From positions 1 to 39,229 of the forward strand of contig JAGNQL010000009.1 of NCBI GenBank assembly GCA_017989135.1: DNA of 39,229 nt. Reading direction: 5' to 3'. Shown piece by piece: positions 1-9,269 of the stretch (its first letter is position 1; every line of letters starts with the position of its first letter). The position numbers were made by a program, and so were the translations under genes. This stretch comes from Burkholderiales bacterium. Its GTDB lineage: Bacteria; Pseudomonadota; Gammaproteobacteria; Burkholderiales; Casimicrobiaceae. Under the pieces are notes generated by a model. It was not told where the DNA came from and did not search any database. It saw nothing but the letters and a program-made list of their open reading frames with translations.

Positions 1-1
1 T

Positions 2-1378
2 GGCACGGTGCATCAAAAAGCGTTCGCCGGACAAACCTTTGATCGCACGGTACACAAAGGCGATCAGACGGGTATCGAAATCATCAATCGCTTGGCGGAG
101 CAAGTGTGGGCTCGAAAAATCGAGCGCATGGAGGAGCATCGTGCCATCGCGTTGATCCCGAACGCTGCGGGCGACGCGCTCGCCGGGGTCCTGATGATTG
201 ACGTTCGATCGGGAGGGTACGTATTCGTTCAGGCCAAGGCGGTGCTGCTGGCGACAGGCGGCGGCCCGACGATGTACAAGTTTCACACACCCAGCGGGGA
301 CAAAAGCTGCGACGGCCTGTCGATGGCGCTTGACGCGGGGCTCGCACTACGCGACATGGAAATGGTGCAGTTTCATCCAACGGGACTGCTCGCCGGAACC
401 GGCACGCGCATGACCGGCACGGTGCTTGAAGAAGGTCTGCGGGGCTCCGGCGGGTACCTGCTCAATGGTGCTGGTGAGCGCTTCATGCACGCTTACGATT
501 CGCGCGGCGAGCGTGCGACACGCGACATCGTTTCGCGCAGTATCTTTTCGGAAATGCGCGCCGGGCGAACCAGCCCAAACGGTGGTGTGTTCATCGAAAT
601 GAAGCACCTCGGTGTGGACAACGTTCGCAATAGTTTCAAGGGGATGGTAGATCGTTGCGCCGACTGTGGATTTGATCTTGCGGGCGGGCGTGTAGAGGTG
701 GTGCCAACGGCGCATTACATGATGGGCGGCGTAGTGTTTGACGGCGACTGCCGGACTTCGCTGCCCGGACTTTTTGCGGCCGGAGAAGACACGGGCGGCG
801 TGCACGGAGCGAATCGTTTGGGCGGCAACGGCGTGGCGAACTCAACAGTCTATGGCGGAATCGCGGGTGACGCGATGGCGATGTGGGTGCGTAGGGACGG
901 CCACTGGCATGCACCGGACGAAGCGTTAATTCAGCAGCAAGTCGGTGCGCACGATGCGCCTTTGCAGCGCAAGCACAGCAGCACCGAGGCGCTGCGCGAG
1001 GCTCTCTACGACTTGATGTGGAATGACGCGGGGATTCTTCGCACCAAGGCCGGACTGCAGCGCGCACAATCAGAGTTGCTTGCGCTTAACGAAGAGATTG
1101 AGCGCGTCGGGGTTTCCGCGGACGATCGTGCCTTTAACCTGAGCTGGCACGACTGGCTCAATCTCAGAAGTCTCATCCGTGTGAGTCAGGCCATCACGAC
1201 GGCAGCACTCGCGCGCGAAGACTCGCGTGGCGCGCACTTCCGCGAAGACTTTCCGCTGACGGGCGAACTGGAAACGTCGCGTTACACAGTCGTGCGTAAA
1301 CGCGGGGAAGCGCTAGAACTGACCGAACAACCCGTTGCGTTCACGCGAGTGCGACCTGGTGAAACGTTAATCACTTAA
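2..1378 (+). CDS. Fumarate reductase/succinate dehydrogenase-type flavoprotein (5' end outside window)
   Basis: The frame is open to the left window edge, so the start codon and the N-terminal FAD-binding Rossmann segment are missing. About 459 residues remain. They carry the family's hallmarks in order: a VLLATGG turn, MVQFHPTG, a RGERATRDIVSRSI segment resembling the substrate-binding arginine region, PTAHYMMGG, and the FAD-binding GLFAAGEDTGGVHGANRLGGN region, followed by a helical C-terminal domain. Family members oxidise or reduce dicarboxylate-like substrates using FAD. The sequence does not show whether this is a true SdhA/FrdA, an L-aspartate oxidase relative or a specialised dehydrogenase. 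No iron-sulfur or membrane-anchor subunit follows; the next gene, about 50-85 bp downstream on the same strand, is a ThDP enzyme. That suggests a catabolic pair rather than a respiratory complex II operon. Confidence 0.85.
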   Translation, partial: GTVHQKAFAGQTFDRTVHKGDQTGIEIINRLAEQVWARKIERMEEHRAIALIPNAAGDALAGVLMIDVRSGGYVFVQAKAVLLATGGGPTMYKFHTPSGDKSCDGLSMALDAGLALRDMEMVQFHPTGLLAGTGTRMTGTVLEEGLRGSGGYLLNGAGERFMHAYDSRGERATRDIVSRSIFSEMRAGRTSPNGGVFIEMKHLGVDNVRNSFKGMVDRCADCGFDLAGGRVEVVPTAHYMMGGVVFDGDCRTSLPGLFAAGEDTGGVHGANRLGGNGVANSTVYGGIAGDAMAMWVRRDGHWHAPDEALIQQQVGAHDAPLQRKHSSTEALREALYDLMWNDAGILRTKAGLQRAQSELLALNEEIERVGVSADDRAFNLSWHDWLNLRSLIRVSQAITTAALAREDSRGAHFREDFPLTGELETSRYTVVRKRGEALELTEQPVAFTRVRPGETLIT

Positions 1379-1463
1379 GTCCGAGCGGCGGGCTCGTTTT
1401 GCATGGCCCCATCCCAGCTCTAGCGCAGTGCCGACAAGCACAGACATTCAACCAGAGACAACC

Positions 1464-3101
1464 ATGACCCAAAAGCATCAACGCGGCGCGGATGCGCTGA
1501 TCCACTCGCTCAAGCAGTCGGGTGTGACACGTATTTTTACGCTTTCCGGCAACCACATCATGCCGGTCTTCGATGCGGCGTTTGCGTCTGGCATCGAGCT
1601 GATTCACACCCGTCACGAGGCCGCCGCTGTGCACATGGCCGACGCCTATGCGCGAATCACGGGCGAGCCAGGAGTCGCGCTGGTAACGGGCGGCCCTGGT
1701 CACGCCAACGCCGTCTCTGCGCTCTACACCGCGCAAATGGCAGAGTCGCCGGTGGTGTTGCTCTCAGGCCACGCGCCGAACAATCAACTCGGGATGGGCG
1801 CGTTTCAGGAGATGCGGCAGGCCGATTTGGCTGCGCCCGTCACCAAGCATTCTTGGACAAGCGAGGGGGCAGACAATTTGGCCAGCGACATGACCAATGC
1901 CATCGCATTGGCGTTGTCCGGGCGGCCCGGCCCAGTACACGTGAGCCTGCCAACCGACGCGTTGGAACAGGCAGCTTCAGGCGAGGTCTCCAGCGCGAGC
2001 GAGGCGGTTATCAAACCAACGTCACCGACGCTGTCCGCCCCCGATGCGGCGGCATTCATTGCTCGACTTGTTCGCGCCAAACGCCCGCTAGTGCTTACCG
2101 GGCCCGCAAGCATGACACGGCCACAGCGCTCTGCGCTTGCAGCGCTTGAAGATGCGACCGGCGTACCGGTCGTTGGTATGGAGAGCCCCCGCGGCGTCGG
2201 CGACCCGAGCCTCGGCGCGTTTGCGGAAATGCTCGCGCAAAGCGACTGCGTACTGCTGCTAGGTAAGCGACTCGATTTCACACTTAAATTTGGCTCGAGC
2301 CCGGCGCTCGCTAGCGACTGTGAATTCCTGCAAATTGATGCGGAGCAGGCAGAGCTAGATCGGTCGCGCCGAGCGGTAGGCGCACGGCTAATCGCGACGG
2401 CGGTCGCGGACACGCCATCGGCGATACACGCGCTTGTCGCGGCTGCTTCTGTGTCCGGCAAGCCGAAATCCGCATGGCGCGACGACGTGCACGCAGCAAT
2501 CGCCTATCGCCCACAAGCGTGGCTGGTCGCGACTTCAACGATCCCAGATCGTCTGCATCCGGTGCAGGCGCTGCGTCCCTTACAAGCATTACTGGATAGC
2601 CATCCGGATTCCGTATTCATTTCGGACGGCGGAGAAATTGGTCAGTGGGCACAAGCGTGCCTGAACGCGCCACATCGCGTGATCAACGGAGTTGCCGGTG
2701 CAATTGGCGCGGCGCTGCCCTTCGCACTCGGCGCGCGGGTGGCACTTCCAGACGTACCCATCGTTGCGGTTATGGGCGACGGAACCTTTGGGTTTCATTG
2801 CGCCGAAATGGACACCGCCGTGCGCTATGGCTTGCCGTTTGTGAGCGTCGTCGGGAACGATGCTCGCTGGAATGCTGAGTACCAAATTCAATTGCGCGAC
2901 TATGGTCGCGACCGCTTGATTGGCTGTGAGTTGTTGCCTGCCCGCTACGACGAGATTACTGCGGCGTTCGGCGGACACGGCGAATATGTGACGAGCGCAG
3001 ATGCGTTGATTCCCGCTGCAGAACGCGCGATTGCATCACGCAAGCCGTCGTGCATTAACGTGATGATTGAGGGCTTGGCCGCACCCAACATTCGTCGCTG
3101 A
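1464..3101 (+). CDS. Thiamine-diphosphate enzyme of the acetolactate synthase superfamily
   Basis: The protein has 545 residues from the ATG at 1464; an in-frame GTG at 1428 would add 12. The layout is that of a ThDP decarboxylase/ligase: an N-terminal pyrimidine-binding domain with the activating glutamate in HTRHEAAAVHMADAYAR and the GGPGHANA turn, a central domain, and a C-terminal pyrophosphate-binding domain with GDGTFGFH followed about 25 residues later by GND, the GDG-X(n)-N Mg/ThDP motif. Relatives include acetolactate synthase large subunit, glyoxylate carboligase and oxalyl-CoA decarboxylase. No small regulatory subunit (ilvN-like) is adjacent, which argues against the biosynthetic acetolactate synthase. 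It is co-directional with the upstream flavoprotein and may share its transcript. The substrate is not determinable from sequence. Confidence 0.85.
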   Translation: MTQKHQRGADALIHSLKQSGVTRIFTLSGNHIMPVFDAAFASGIELIHTRHEAAAVHMADAYARITGEPGVALVTGGPGHANAVSALYTAQMAESPVVLLSGHAPNNQLGMGAFQEMRQADLAAPVTKHSWTSEGADNLASDMTNAIALALSGRPGPVHVSLPTDALEQAASGEVSSASEAVIKPTSPTLSAPDAAAFIARLVRAKRPLVLTGPASMTRPQRSALAALEDATGVPVVGMESPRGVGDPSLGAFAEMLAQSDCVLLLGKRLDFTLKFGSSPALASDCEFLQIDAEQAELDRSRRAVGARLIATAVADTPSAIHALVAAASVSGKPKSAWRDDVHAAIAYRPQAWLVATSTIPDRLHPVQALRPLQALLDSHPDSVFISDGGEIGQWAQACLNAPHRVINGVAGAIGAALPFALGARVALPDVPIVAVMGDGTFGFHCAEMDTAVRYGLPFVSVVGNDARWNAEYQIQLRDYGRDRLIGCELLPARYDEITAAFGGHGEYVTSADALIPAAERAIASRKPSCINVMIEGLAAPNIRR

Positions 3102-3268
3102 GCCAGAGATTTGCGGGGCCCGGCGGGGCGTTGCGCCGTGCAGCGTCGGTCCGCCAAACGCAGCAGCCGCCGTTGGATCGAGCACTCAGCGCGCCTGAAA
3201 TGTCGGACATGCACGGGAAATTCGTCTTTGACAAGTATCTCGTCTCGCCGACCTAAAAGGAAAGTCTC

Positions 3269-4306
3269 ATGCGCTCATGTTCTATTGCCACGTTCGCCCG
3301 CCGCCCACTGTCGGCCATACTCGCAACCTTACCGATGCTTGTTGCAGCGACCGAGGTGCCAACCTCCGACTTGAAAGGTTTGACTGATCCGCCCGGCGTC
3401 AAGCGCTACGCGGGCGCAACGTTGGTGTATCGGGACGATGTCGCATACGACGAATTAAAGTTCCCGTCGGCCAAGGTTCGGGATGTGGAGGCACCGTACC
3501 AAGCGCTGGCACGATCAGGACGGCGCGTCACCTTGCAGTACACGGTGCCTGCGACACGCTCATCCCTCGAAGTCATTCGCAACTATCAACAGCAAGCCCG
3601 TAGCGATGGCTATCAAGCTGTCTTCGAATGCGCGGGCGACGCATGTGGTGCCGACGGCCTTCAGCTCAAGTTCTCGATCGTTGCTGGCATGCTGCCGGCA
3701 CGGTTTGTCGGCCAAATCGGCGATAGCAGTGCGGCCGCTTGCGGTGCCTATGGCGTATCGAATATTCGATATGCGTTGCTCGAAAACAAAGCGACCGGTG
3801 CGACGCTCGCGGTTGCAGCGGCGAATCCGGAAATCTTCTCGACGTCGTGTTCTGAGGCTTTCAAGAATCAGATCAGCGTTTGGGTGACGCGCATTGAGCC
3901 ACAAGCTCGCGAGCAGCAAATGGTGACTCTCTCCGCGAGCGAAATGGCCAAAAGCATCGATGCGGACGGCCGTGTGGCCCTGTATGGCATTTATTTCGAT
4001 ACTGGCAAAGCCGACATCAAGCCCGAAAGCAAAGCCTCGTTAGATCAAATCAGCGAGTTGCTTAAGCAACGCCCCAATCTCAAGCTGCACGTCGTTGGCC
4101 ACACTGACAACGTCGGTGCCGTTGAATCGAACATGGCGCTCAGCAAACGCCGCGCAGAATCCGTGGTCGCCGCATTGTCCAGCAACTACAACATCAATCG
4201 CACGCGCCTCACCGGCAACGGCGTGGCGAGCCTCGCACCCGTGAAGACCAACACCACAGAAGAAGGTCGCGCCAAAAATCGGCGCGTGGAATTGGTGTTG
4301 CAGTAG
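3269..4306 (+). CDS. Exported OmpA-family protein with a DUF4892-like N-terminal region
   Basis: The protein has 345 residues, with AAAAGGAAA as a ribosome binding site just upstream of the ATG. The first ~27 residues form a signal peptide (basic start, hydrophobic stretch, then LVAATEVP). Residues ~35-215 resemble the DUF4892 region found upstream of OmpA domains, with four cysteines that could form disulfides in the periplasm. Residues ~230-345 are an OmpA-like peptidoglycan-binding domain: YFDTGKADIKPES, LHVVGHTDNVG, NMALSKRRAESV and the closing GRAKNRRVELV, where the conserved Asp and Arg contact diaminopimelate. It likely tethers the outer membrane or a periplasmic assembly to the cell wall. 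It has no obvious functional link to the enzymes upstream. A large inverted repeat begins about 10 bp after its stop. Confidence 0.88.
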   Translation: MRSCSIATFARRPLSAILATLPMLVAATEVPTSDLKGLTDPPGVKRYAGATLVYRDDVAYDELKFPSAKVRDVEAPYQALARSGRRVTLQYTVPATRSSLEVIRNYQQQARSDGYQAVFECAGDACGADGLQLKFSIVAGMLPARFVGQIGDSSAAACGAYGVSNIRYALLENKATGATLAVAAANPEIFSTSCSEAFKNQISVWVTRIEPQAREQQMVTLSASEMAKSIDADGRVALYGIYFDTGKADIKPESKASLDQISELLKQRPNLKLHVVGHTDNVGAVESNMALSKRRAESVVAALSSNYNINRTRLTGNGVASLAPVKTNTTEEGRAKNRRVELVLQ

Positions 4307-4315
4307 CAACCGGCT

Positions 4316-4447
4316 GATCGGCTCCATCCCCCGCTTGCCGGGGAGCGGTGGGGTGAGTACCGCGGCGGCTAGAACAAAATGGTTTGAAGATCACTCCGCC
4401 CGCCTACCCTCTCCCAACCTCCCCGACAAGCGGGGGAGGAGCAAATC
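4316..4447. repeat. Long imperfect inverted repeat (BIME/REP-like) downstream of the OmpA-family gene
   Basis: Left arm 4316-4357 (GATCGGCTCC..CCCCCGCTTGCCGGGG..) and right arm 4404-4447 (..CCCCGACAAGCGGGGGAGGAGC) are reverse complements with few mismatches. Similarity extends inward through a CCGCGGCGG / CCGCCCGCC core, so almost the whole 132 bp can fold. The CCCCGCTTG-type core resembles intergenic palindromes that are common in proteobacterial genomes (from memory; not searched). It lies between two convergent genes and could act as a bidirectional terminator or mRNA stabiliser. Confidence 0.75.
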
Positions 4448-4493
4448 ACCGCAATATCTGAGCTCACGTTGACCAAATTGATTGCATAAGAGA

Positions 4494-5087
4494 CTAATTG
4501 AATCCCTTCGAGCCCATCTGCTTGTCGACGCCGCTGAATTTGCCGCTGACGGCGATTTTTTTCTTCGAGGTGGCCTCGACAAGCTCTACCGAAAACTCGC
4601 CCTCGATAGCCTTGCCCGAGACTTTGGTGAAGTTCACGTAGCCCTTGTCACCTGCGGCACCTTTGGATTCGTATTCGCCTTCATTTTTTATCTTCGCGTA
4701 GTCCGGGCTCATCATGCTGCGCGCTGCTTTTGTGAAGCTCACGCGGCATTTGCTTTGCTCCATTCCTGTCGTCAAGAAACGTTCTGGCTTTTTTGGCTTC
4801 GGGCACACAATCGAGAGATTATCTGAGTAGCCCTTGGGTGGCGGATACCCGCTAAATCCTTTGGTGATCGCGGTAATAGTTACTGTGCCCGTGCTGGTGC
4901 CAAGCGCCACCGGAATCACATTGATGCCGTCGTTATCTGACTCCCACGCTTTGCCATCTACGGTTGCGGTAAACGTTTGCTGCGCGTGTGCACTCGTGGC
5001 AAATCCCACGCCTGCAAGCGCCGCGAGCATGGCCGTGAGCGCGTGAGAAATGCGGGCGACTCGCGTCTTGGGTTGACTTAATTTCAT
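4494..5087 (-). CDS. Exported hypothetical protein
   Basis: The ATG at 5087 is preferred over an in-frame start 14 codons upstream because AAAGGA lies 5 bp before it. The resulting 197-residue protein starts with a clean signal peptide: KTR-type basic region, hydrophobic ALTAMLAALAGVGF, and a cleavage site after AHA before QQTF. The mature part (~165 residues) is rich in Lys, Gly, Ser and Thr. It reads like a small beta-rich periplasmic domain: FTATVDGKAWESDNDG near the start, two cysteines (in SIVCPK and SKCRV), and alternating polar/hydrophobic strands at the end (EGEFSVELVEA, KIAVSGKFSGVD). No named family was recognised. It is a single gene, convergent with the OmpA-family gene across the inverted repeat. 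Confidence 0.75.
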   Translation of the reverse strand: MKLSQPKTRVARISHALTAMLAALAGVGFATSAHAQQTFTATVDGKAWESDNDGINVIPVALGTSTGTVTITAITKGFSGYPPPKGYSDNLSIVCPKPKKPERFLTTGMEQSKCRVSFTKAARSMMSPDYAKIKNEGEYESKGAAGDKGYVNFTKVSGKAIEGEFSVELVEATSKKKIAVSGKFSGVDKQMGSKGFN

Positions 5088-5502
5088 AATGATCCTTTGA
5101 TGAGAATTAGCAGTGAAAGATGCCGACAAGAGAGTGTTAGTTCAACGGTATTTTGCAGCGATTCACTAAGTGTGCGTGAATCGCGTCGGAGTCGAGGCGC
5201 GCGGTACCTGCGCACATCGCACTTTGGGCAAGCGCGGCGTTAGCATTGACCGAGCACGAAGTCACTGGCCGTCCAGTAGCGGCAACTACGGTGAGGCGGC
5301 GCATCTTGAGCGTGCCAGCAAAAATGAGCCATACGAGTGCCCTTTGGCTTTCGGTCGAAGGTTCAGACGTACGCCCACCAAATCTCCGACATGTAGGCGT
5401 GTCGCACTGCACGGATTAGTACCAATATTGCTCAATTACACGCTTTGTTGGTACGGATTTGGTCGCCCTGATTCTTAGCTAGGAGCGACACCTTGTCGTC
5501 GC
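5088..5502. other. 415-bp intergenic stretch without a recognised gene
   Basis: Short reading frames exist on both strands (for example 5137-5412 on the minus strand), but none has a convincing start, ribosome binding site or recognisable protein. The stretch is visibly more AT-rich than its flanks. It holds the promoter side of the exported protein at 4494-5087. A short hairpin sits at the end of the kinase gene at 5483-5504 (GAGCGAC, 8-nt loop, GTCGCTC), overlapping that gene's stop codon and lacking a T-run. Confidence 0.5.
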
Positions 5503-8427
5503 TCATAAGCTGGTCAGATGTGGCACACGCCACGAGGCTTCCGCCGCGCGCGCGCCGTTACGCATGTACGCGCGATCAACGGCCTCCTTCGAATCGCGAA
5601 TCGCCTTCGTGTTTCCGGAAATTCGAGCCTCAACATACGTGAGGAGCACTTTGAATTGCGGCATCGCGCCACCCGCCCGCGTAAATGCCGCACGGCTTTC
5701 CGCCAGAGACTTCATGGCCGCGATACGATCAAATTCAATTTCGTAGAGTGCGCGTTGTAGCCAGAGCACTGCGTGGCGGGGCGTATCGGTTTCTTTGACT
5801 TTTTCGTCGCGCTGAAATCGTGCATCAAGCAGCGCGACCGCGCGCCGTGGATCGCCAGAGCGAAACGCGACGGCAGCTTCTGCGCGATCCACTTGGGGCG
5901 CGACACGATCGGGCGCAGTGAGATTTGCATCCATCAGATCACGCCGCGCTCTACTGAGGGCGTCGCTCGCAAGCGGGAGATCATCAGCCCTAATTGCCGC
6001 ATCAGCGGCGAGCCGATACAAGTACACGCGTTGACTAATCGCCTTTGGAATTGCAGTTGCAATGGCGGCGATATGCCCGCGCAACGCTTCACGCGACGCG
6101 GATGCGGGCGCTTGATCAAACAGAAGCGCGGTCGCTAGGGTGGCGAGTTCTGCCTCCACAACCTCGCTGGGTTCAACGCCGACTCTTTTTTTGATCGACA
6201 CCAATCGCTCCTGGTGTCGCTGCAAACAAAGCGTCGAGTTGCCCGTTTCACAAGCACTTGACACCAACAGCTCTGTCGATTTAAGGGAAATCATGTTGTT
6301 CGCGCCGAGCAACCGAGAGCCCGCATCGGCAATGCGCTGAAGGCGCGATTCCGCGCCATCGTAGCGACCGATACGCAGCCGAATTTCCTCCAAATTGTTG
6401 CGCATGATGAGTACGTTGCGCATCGCCGCGCCGTCCGTACTCGGGACCGTATCGAACGTGCTCTCAACTGCGGCTAGCACCTTCTCGGCCTCCTGCCAGC
6501 GGCTTTGGCGCGTGTACAAAACGGTTAAATCGTTCGCTTGTTCTAGCCGATGTTCAGTTTTGTTAGGCTCAAGCTGAAACAGCAAGGCGTAACCCTGCTC
6601 GTAGTTCGCCACCGCTTCGTCGTAGCGTCCCTGCTCGGCCAACACGCCGCCGATCCCAATGATGAGTTTCGCGTGCTCAGCGCTCTTTTCGCCGTAGTGC
6701 GCCACGAGCTTGGGTTTGAGCGTCGCGTAAAGCGCGAGCGCCTCTTCGTAGCGGCGCAATCGATACAACAACCAGCCTTGTTGGCGGAGAGTGTCCACCC
6801 GCAATTCAACGTTCGGTGGCTGCACGACTTCCAGTAGAGCTTGCAAACGCTGTGACTGCGCGAGCGCTACCGTGTCGCGGTTGAGTGCGTCGTTGGTGTC
6901 GAGCATGCGCTTCAACAAAATGGCGTGCGTCTTTGGATCGTCCTTGAATTCCGTCGCGAGGTCTTTTTCTGATTTCTCCAGCAACGCGAGCACGGACGGC
7001 CATTCGCCGCCGTGCTTGTCGGGGCTCGCACTGCCGATCAGCTCACCGAGATAGTCTGCGACTTTGTTGGCTCGCGCGGCCTCTTCTTTGGCGAGCGCCG
7101 CGGCTGCGATAGCTTCGCTGCGTTGCCACAAACTCACACCTAGCCCGGCGAAGACGGCGGTGACCGCAACACCAGCGAGCGTTGCAAGCTTCCAATTTCG
7201 GCGCAGCCACAAACGCGCGCGGTAGCTGCGATCCTCCGCGAGAATTGAGATGGGCGTTCGCGCAAGCCACGCGTCGAGATCGTTGGCGAACGCGGTCGCG
7301 GTGGCATAGCGCTCGCTGGGCGATTTGCGCAGCGCTTTCGCGATGATGGCGTCGAGGTCACCGCGCGTGGAGGCCGCGTTCGTTGGCGGCGCAATCGCAT
7401 CAGGACTTTGTTCCGTCGGAGGAACAGAAGTCGATGCACGCGGCGCTTCGGTGTGCACCACCGCGTGCTCAAGCGCCGTGCGATTGGCGGTGCCTGCAAA
7501 AACCCGATGCCCCGTCACGAGGTGAAACAACATCGCACCTAACGAATACACATCACTCGCGGCCACCGTCGATTCGCCCACTATTTGCTCGGGCGCGGCG
7601 TATTCCAAGGTGAGCCCTCGGCCCGTAAGCTGCGTGAGATTGGGCGCCGTTTCTTCGGCGCTCGATTCGTCTAACGCGGCGGCGATACCGAAATCTAGAA
7701 GCTTTACAGTGCCTGCCGCGGTGACCATGACGTTCGATGGTTTCAGATCGCGGTGCAACACGAGTTGGCTGTGCGCGTGCTCGACTGCGCGTGCGATGTC
7801 ACGCAACAGGCGCACGCGGCGCTCAAGCGTTGGCGCGTGCGCGTTGGCGTAGTTGAGGAGCGATTCGCCTTCAACCAACTCAAGCACGATGAAGGCTTGA
7901 TCGTTTGCGACGCCGGCATCGAGTAGGCGCGCGATGTTTGGGTGATTGAGTCGCGCGAGTACGCTGCGCTCGCGGGCAAAACGCGCAGCGAGACGCCGTG
8001 CTGGTAAGTCGCCGCGCAGGAGCTTGATCGCGGCACTACCTTGAAACAGTCCGTCACTGCGCGCCGCGCGCCACACTTCGCCCATGCCGCCGCTGCCAAT
8101 TTTCGCTGTGAGCGTCCAAGCACCGAAGCGGCTGCCAGTGGCATCGACGAGTTCGCCGTCTTCGCCCTCGCGCGCCAGCACTTCCCCCAACAACGTCGCA
8201 AACGGTACAGCCGAGGCGCCGGGCTGCGCGGCCGCTACTGGATCGGCGCCACCGCTTGTCGCGTCAGCCGAGAAAAAGCGGTCGATCTCAGCGCCTAGCT
8301 CAGCGTCCGACGCTTTGATATTTGCGATAAATGCGATACGCGCGGCCGCGTCAAGTTCGTACGCTTCGTCCAACAGCGCGGAAACACGCGCCCATGCATC
8401 GGGGCGAACCTTAAACGGGGTACTCAT
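5503..8427 (-). CDS. Membrane-anchored Ser/Thr protein kinase with C-terminal TPR-like region
   Basis: The protein has 974 residues. Residues ~1-95 form a helical N-terminal region. Residues ~104-390 are a Hanks-type kinase: glycine loop IGSGGMGEV (110-118), AIK lysine (~135), catalytic HRDLKPSN (225-232), DFG (245-247) and the YAAPEQ activation segment. All catalytic residues are present, so it should be active. One transmembrane helix follows at ~413-434 (LATLAGVAVTAVFAGLGVSLW). Residues ~440-974 are long, alanine-rich paired helices of TPR type, including a recognisable ALYATLKPKLVAHYGEKSAEHA unit, probably a binding scaffold. The ECF sigma gene lies 48 bp upstream on the same strand, a pairing seen repeatedly in proteobacteria where kinase and sigma factor are thought to act in one signalling route. 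The signal is unknown. Confidence 0.92.
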   Translation of the reverse strand: MSTPFKVRPDAWARVSALLDEAYELDAAARIAFIANIKASDAELGAEIDRFFSADATSGGADPVAAAQPGASAVPFATLLGEVLAREGEDGELVDATGSRFGAWTLTAKIGSGGMGEVWRAARSDGLFQGSAAIKLLRGDLPARRLAARFARERSVLARLNHPNIARLLDAGVANDQAFIVLELVEGESLLNYANAHAPTLERRVRLLRDIARAVEHAHSQLVLHRDLKPSNVMVTAAGTVKLLDFGIAAALDESSAEETAPNLTQLTGRGLTLEYAAPEQIVGESTVAASDVYSLGAMLFHLVTGHRVFAGTANRTALEHAVVHTEAPRASTSVPPTEQSPDAIAPPTNAASTRGDLDAIIAKALRKSPSERYATATAFANDLDAWLARTPISILAEDRSYRARLWLRRNWKLATLAGVAVTAVFAGLGVSLWQRSEAIAAAALAKEEAARANKVADYLGELIGSASPDKHGGEWPSVLALLEKSEKDLATEFKDDPKTHAILLKRMLDTNDALNRDTVALAQSQRLQALLEVVQPPNVELRVDTLRQQGWLLYRLRRYEEALALYATLKPKLVAHYGEKSAEHAKLIIGIGGVLAEQGRYDEAVANYEQGYALLFQLEPNKTEHRLEQANDLTVLYTRQSRWQEAEKVLAAVESTFDTVPSTDGAAMRNVLIMRNNLEEIRLRIGRYDGAESRLQRIADAGSRLLGANNMISLKSTELLVSSACETGNSTLCLQRHQERLVSIKKRVGVEPSEVVEAELATLATALLFDQAPASASREALRGHIAAIATAIPKAISQRVYLYRLAADAAIRADDLPLASDALSRARRDLMDANLTAPDRVAPQVDRAEAAVAFRSGDPRRAVALLDARFQRDEKVKETDTPRHAVLWLQRALYEIEFDRIAAMKSLAESRAAFTRAGGAMPQFKVLLTYVEARISGNTKAIRDSKEAVDRAYMRNGARAAEASWRVPHLTSL

Positions 8428-8475
8428 TCATCCAAAGACGCAAACAACGGCGAAGCACGACATAGCGCAGCGCGC

Positions 8476-9090
8476 TTACGCCGCGTCCGGCGGTGCGGTG
8501 CCGAGCGCCTGGGACAACAGCACCCGCGCCTTGGCGATTTCGCGATTGATAGTGCGTTCGGTCACGCCAAGTTCGGTGGCGATTTCAGCGCAAGTCAGCC
8601 CAGAGAACAAATGCATCTCGACGATTTGGTACATGCGTTCGTCCAGTGATTTCAGGTCTTGCATTGCAACATCAAGGAGCGCGAGATCGGCGTTGTCGAG
8701 CCACGGAACCGGCGCGGCACCAACGTGTGAGAGCGTTAGCAGCGTGACGCCGCCGCCGCGCTTTTCGGCGTCGCGTTCGCGTACAAAATCAATCACGATG
8801 GAGCGCAGCACTTTGCCGATGTAGGCGAAAAATTGCACGCGCGATGAACCTTGCAGGCCCTCGCGCTCGGCCATTCGCATGAAGCCTTCGTGCACAAGCG
8901 CCGTCGCGTTAAGCCCAGTCACGCCGCCGACCACCGCGAGCCGCGAGCGCGCCATGCGTTTGATGTCCGGGTACAGCCGCGAGAAAACTTCGCGCATCGC
9001 GTCACCATCGCCGCTAGAGGCGCGGCGAACCAATTCGGTTGGGGTTTGGTTGACGGGCGTATTGGTGGAATTCACGTCCGTATTGTGCAC
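8476..9090 (-). CDS. ECF-type RNA polymerase sigma factor (TIGR02999-like, kinase-associated)
   Basis: The protein has 204 residues starting from GTG at 9090. Region sigma2 spans ~20-110 (ELVRRASSGDGDAMREVFSRLYP..., FFAYIGKVLRSIVIDFVRERDAEKR). Region sigma4 spans ~135-195, with a clear helix-turn-helix (LTCAEIATELGVTERTINREIAKAR). The LYPDIKRMARSRL and ATALVHEGFMRM motifs are typical of the ECF group whose members sit beside Ser/Thr kinases. No anti-sigma gene is adjacent, consistent with phosphorylation by the downstream kinase being the control instead; that is inference from family behaviour. No ribosome binding site is obvious. A copy of the 120-bp repeat lies behind its start. Confidence 0.9.
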   Translation of the reverse strand: MHNTDVNSTNTPVNQTPTELVRRASSGDGDAMREVFSRLYPDIKRMARSRLAVVGGVTGLNATALVHEGFMRMAEREGLQGSSRVQFFAYIGKVLRSIVIDFVRERDAEKRGGGVTLLTLSHVGAAPVPWLDNADLALLDVAMQDLKSLDERMYQIVEMHLFSGLTCAEIATELGVTERTINREIAKARVLLSQALGTAPPDAA

Positions 9091-9148
9091 GGAAAGTCGC
9101 GCTAGACAATGCGCTTGTCACGCGCCACGCAACCGCCAAAGCATAGGT

Positions 9149-9268
9149 ACAACTTTTTGCCTCGAACGACTGCCTGATGGACGTTTCAGAGTGAAAAACA
9201 GATATATCGACAATACGTAAAAATAGCCTGCAACGACCGCCTGGCAGTCGTTGGAACGTAAAAGCTGT
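9149..9268. repeat. 120-bp inverted-terminal repeat element, copy 1 of 3
   Basis: The left end ACAACTTTTTGCCTCGAAC is followed by GACTGCC. The right end (GGCAGTC, then a stretch ending AAAAGCTGT) is its imperfect reverse complement. Length and ends match the copies at 18011-18130 and 32362-32481. A second palindrome sits next to the right end (ACGACCGCC / GGCAGTCGT). It ends 1 bp before the stop codon of the SCO gene, so it forms that gene's 3' untranslated end and may act as terminator or stabiliser. Confidence 0.8.
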
Positions 9269-9269
9269 A

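Noticed and set aside
3131-3256. Possible short peptide or gene remnant ending MSDMHGKFVFDKYLVSPT before the OmpA-family gene
   Set aside because: Protein-like sequence but no clear start or ribosome binding site, and too short to assign.
5137-5412. 91-residue minus-strand frame
   Set aside because: No ribosome binding site, no recognisable protein character, and a competing plus-strand frame of equal quality.
5483-5513. Possible fourth, degenerate copy of the 120-bp repeat (GTCGCT..CATAA..GCTGG)
   Set aside because: Only one end resembles the element, and no matching left end is found about 100 bp away.
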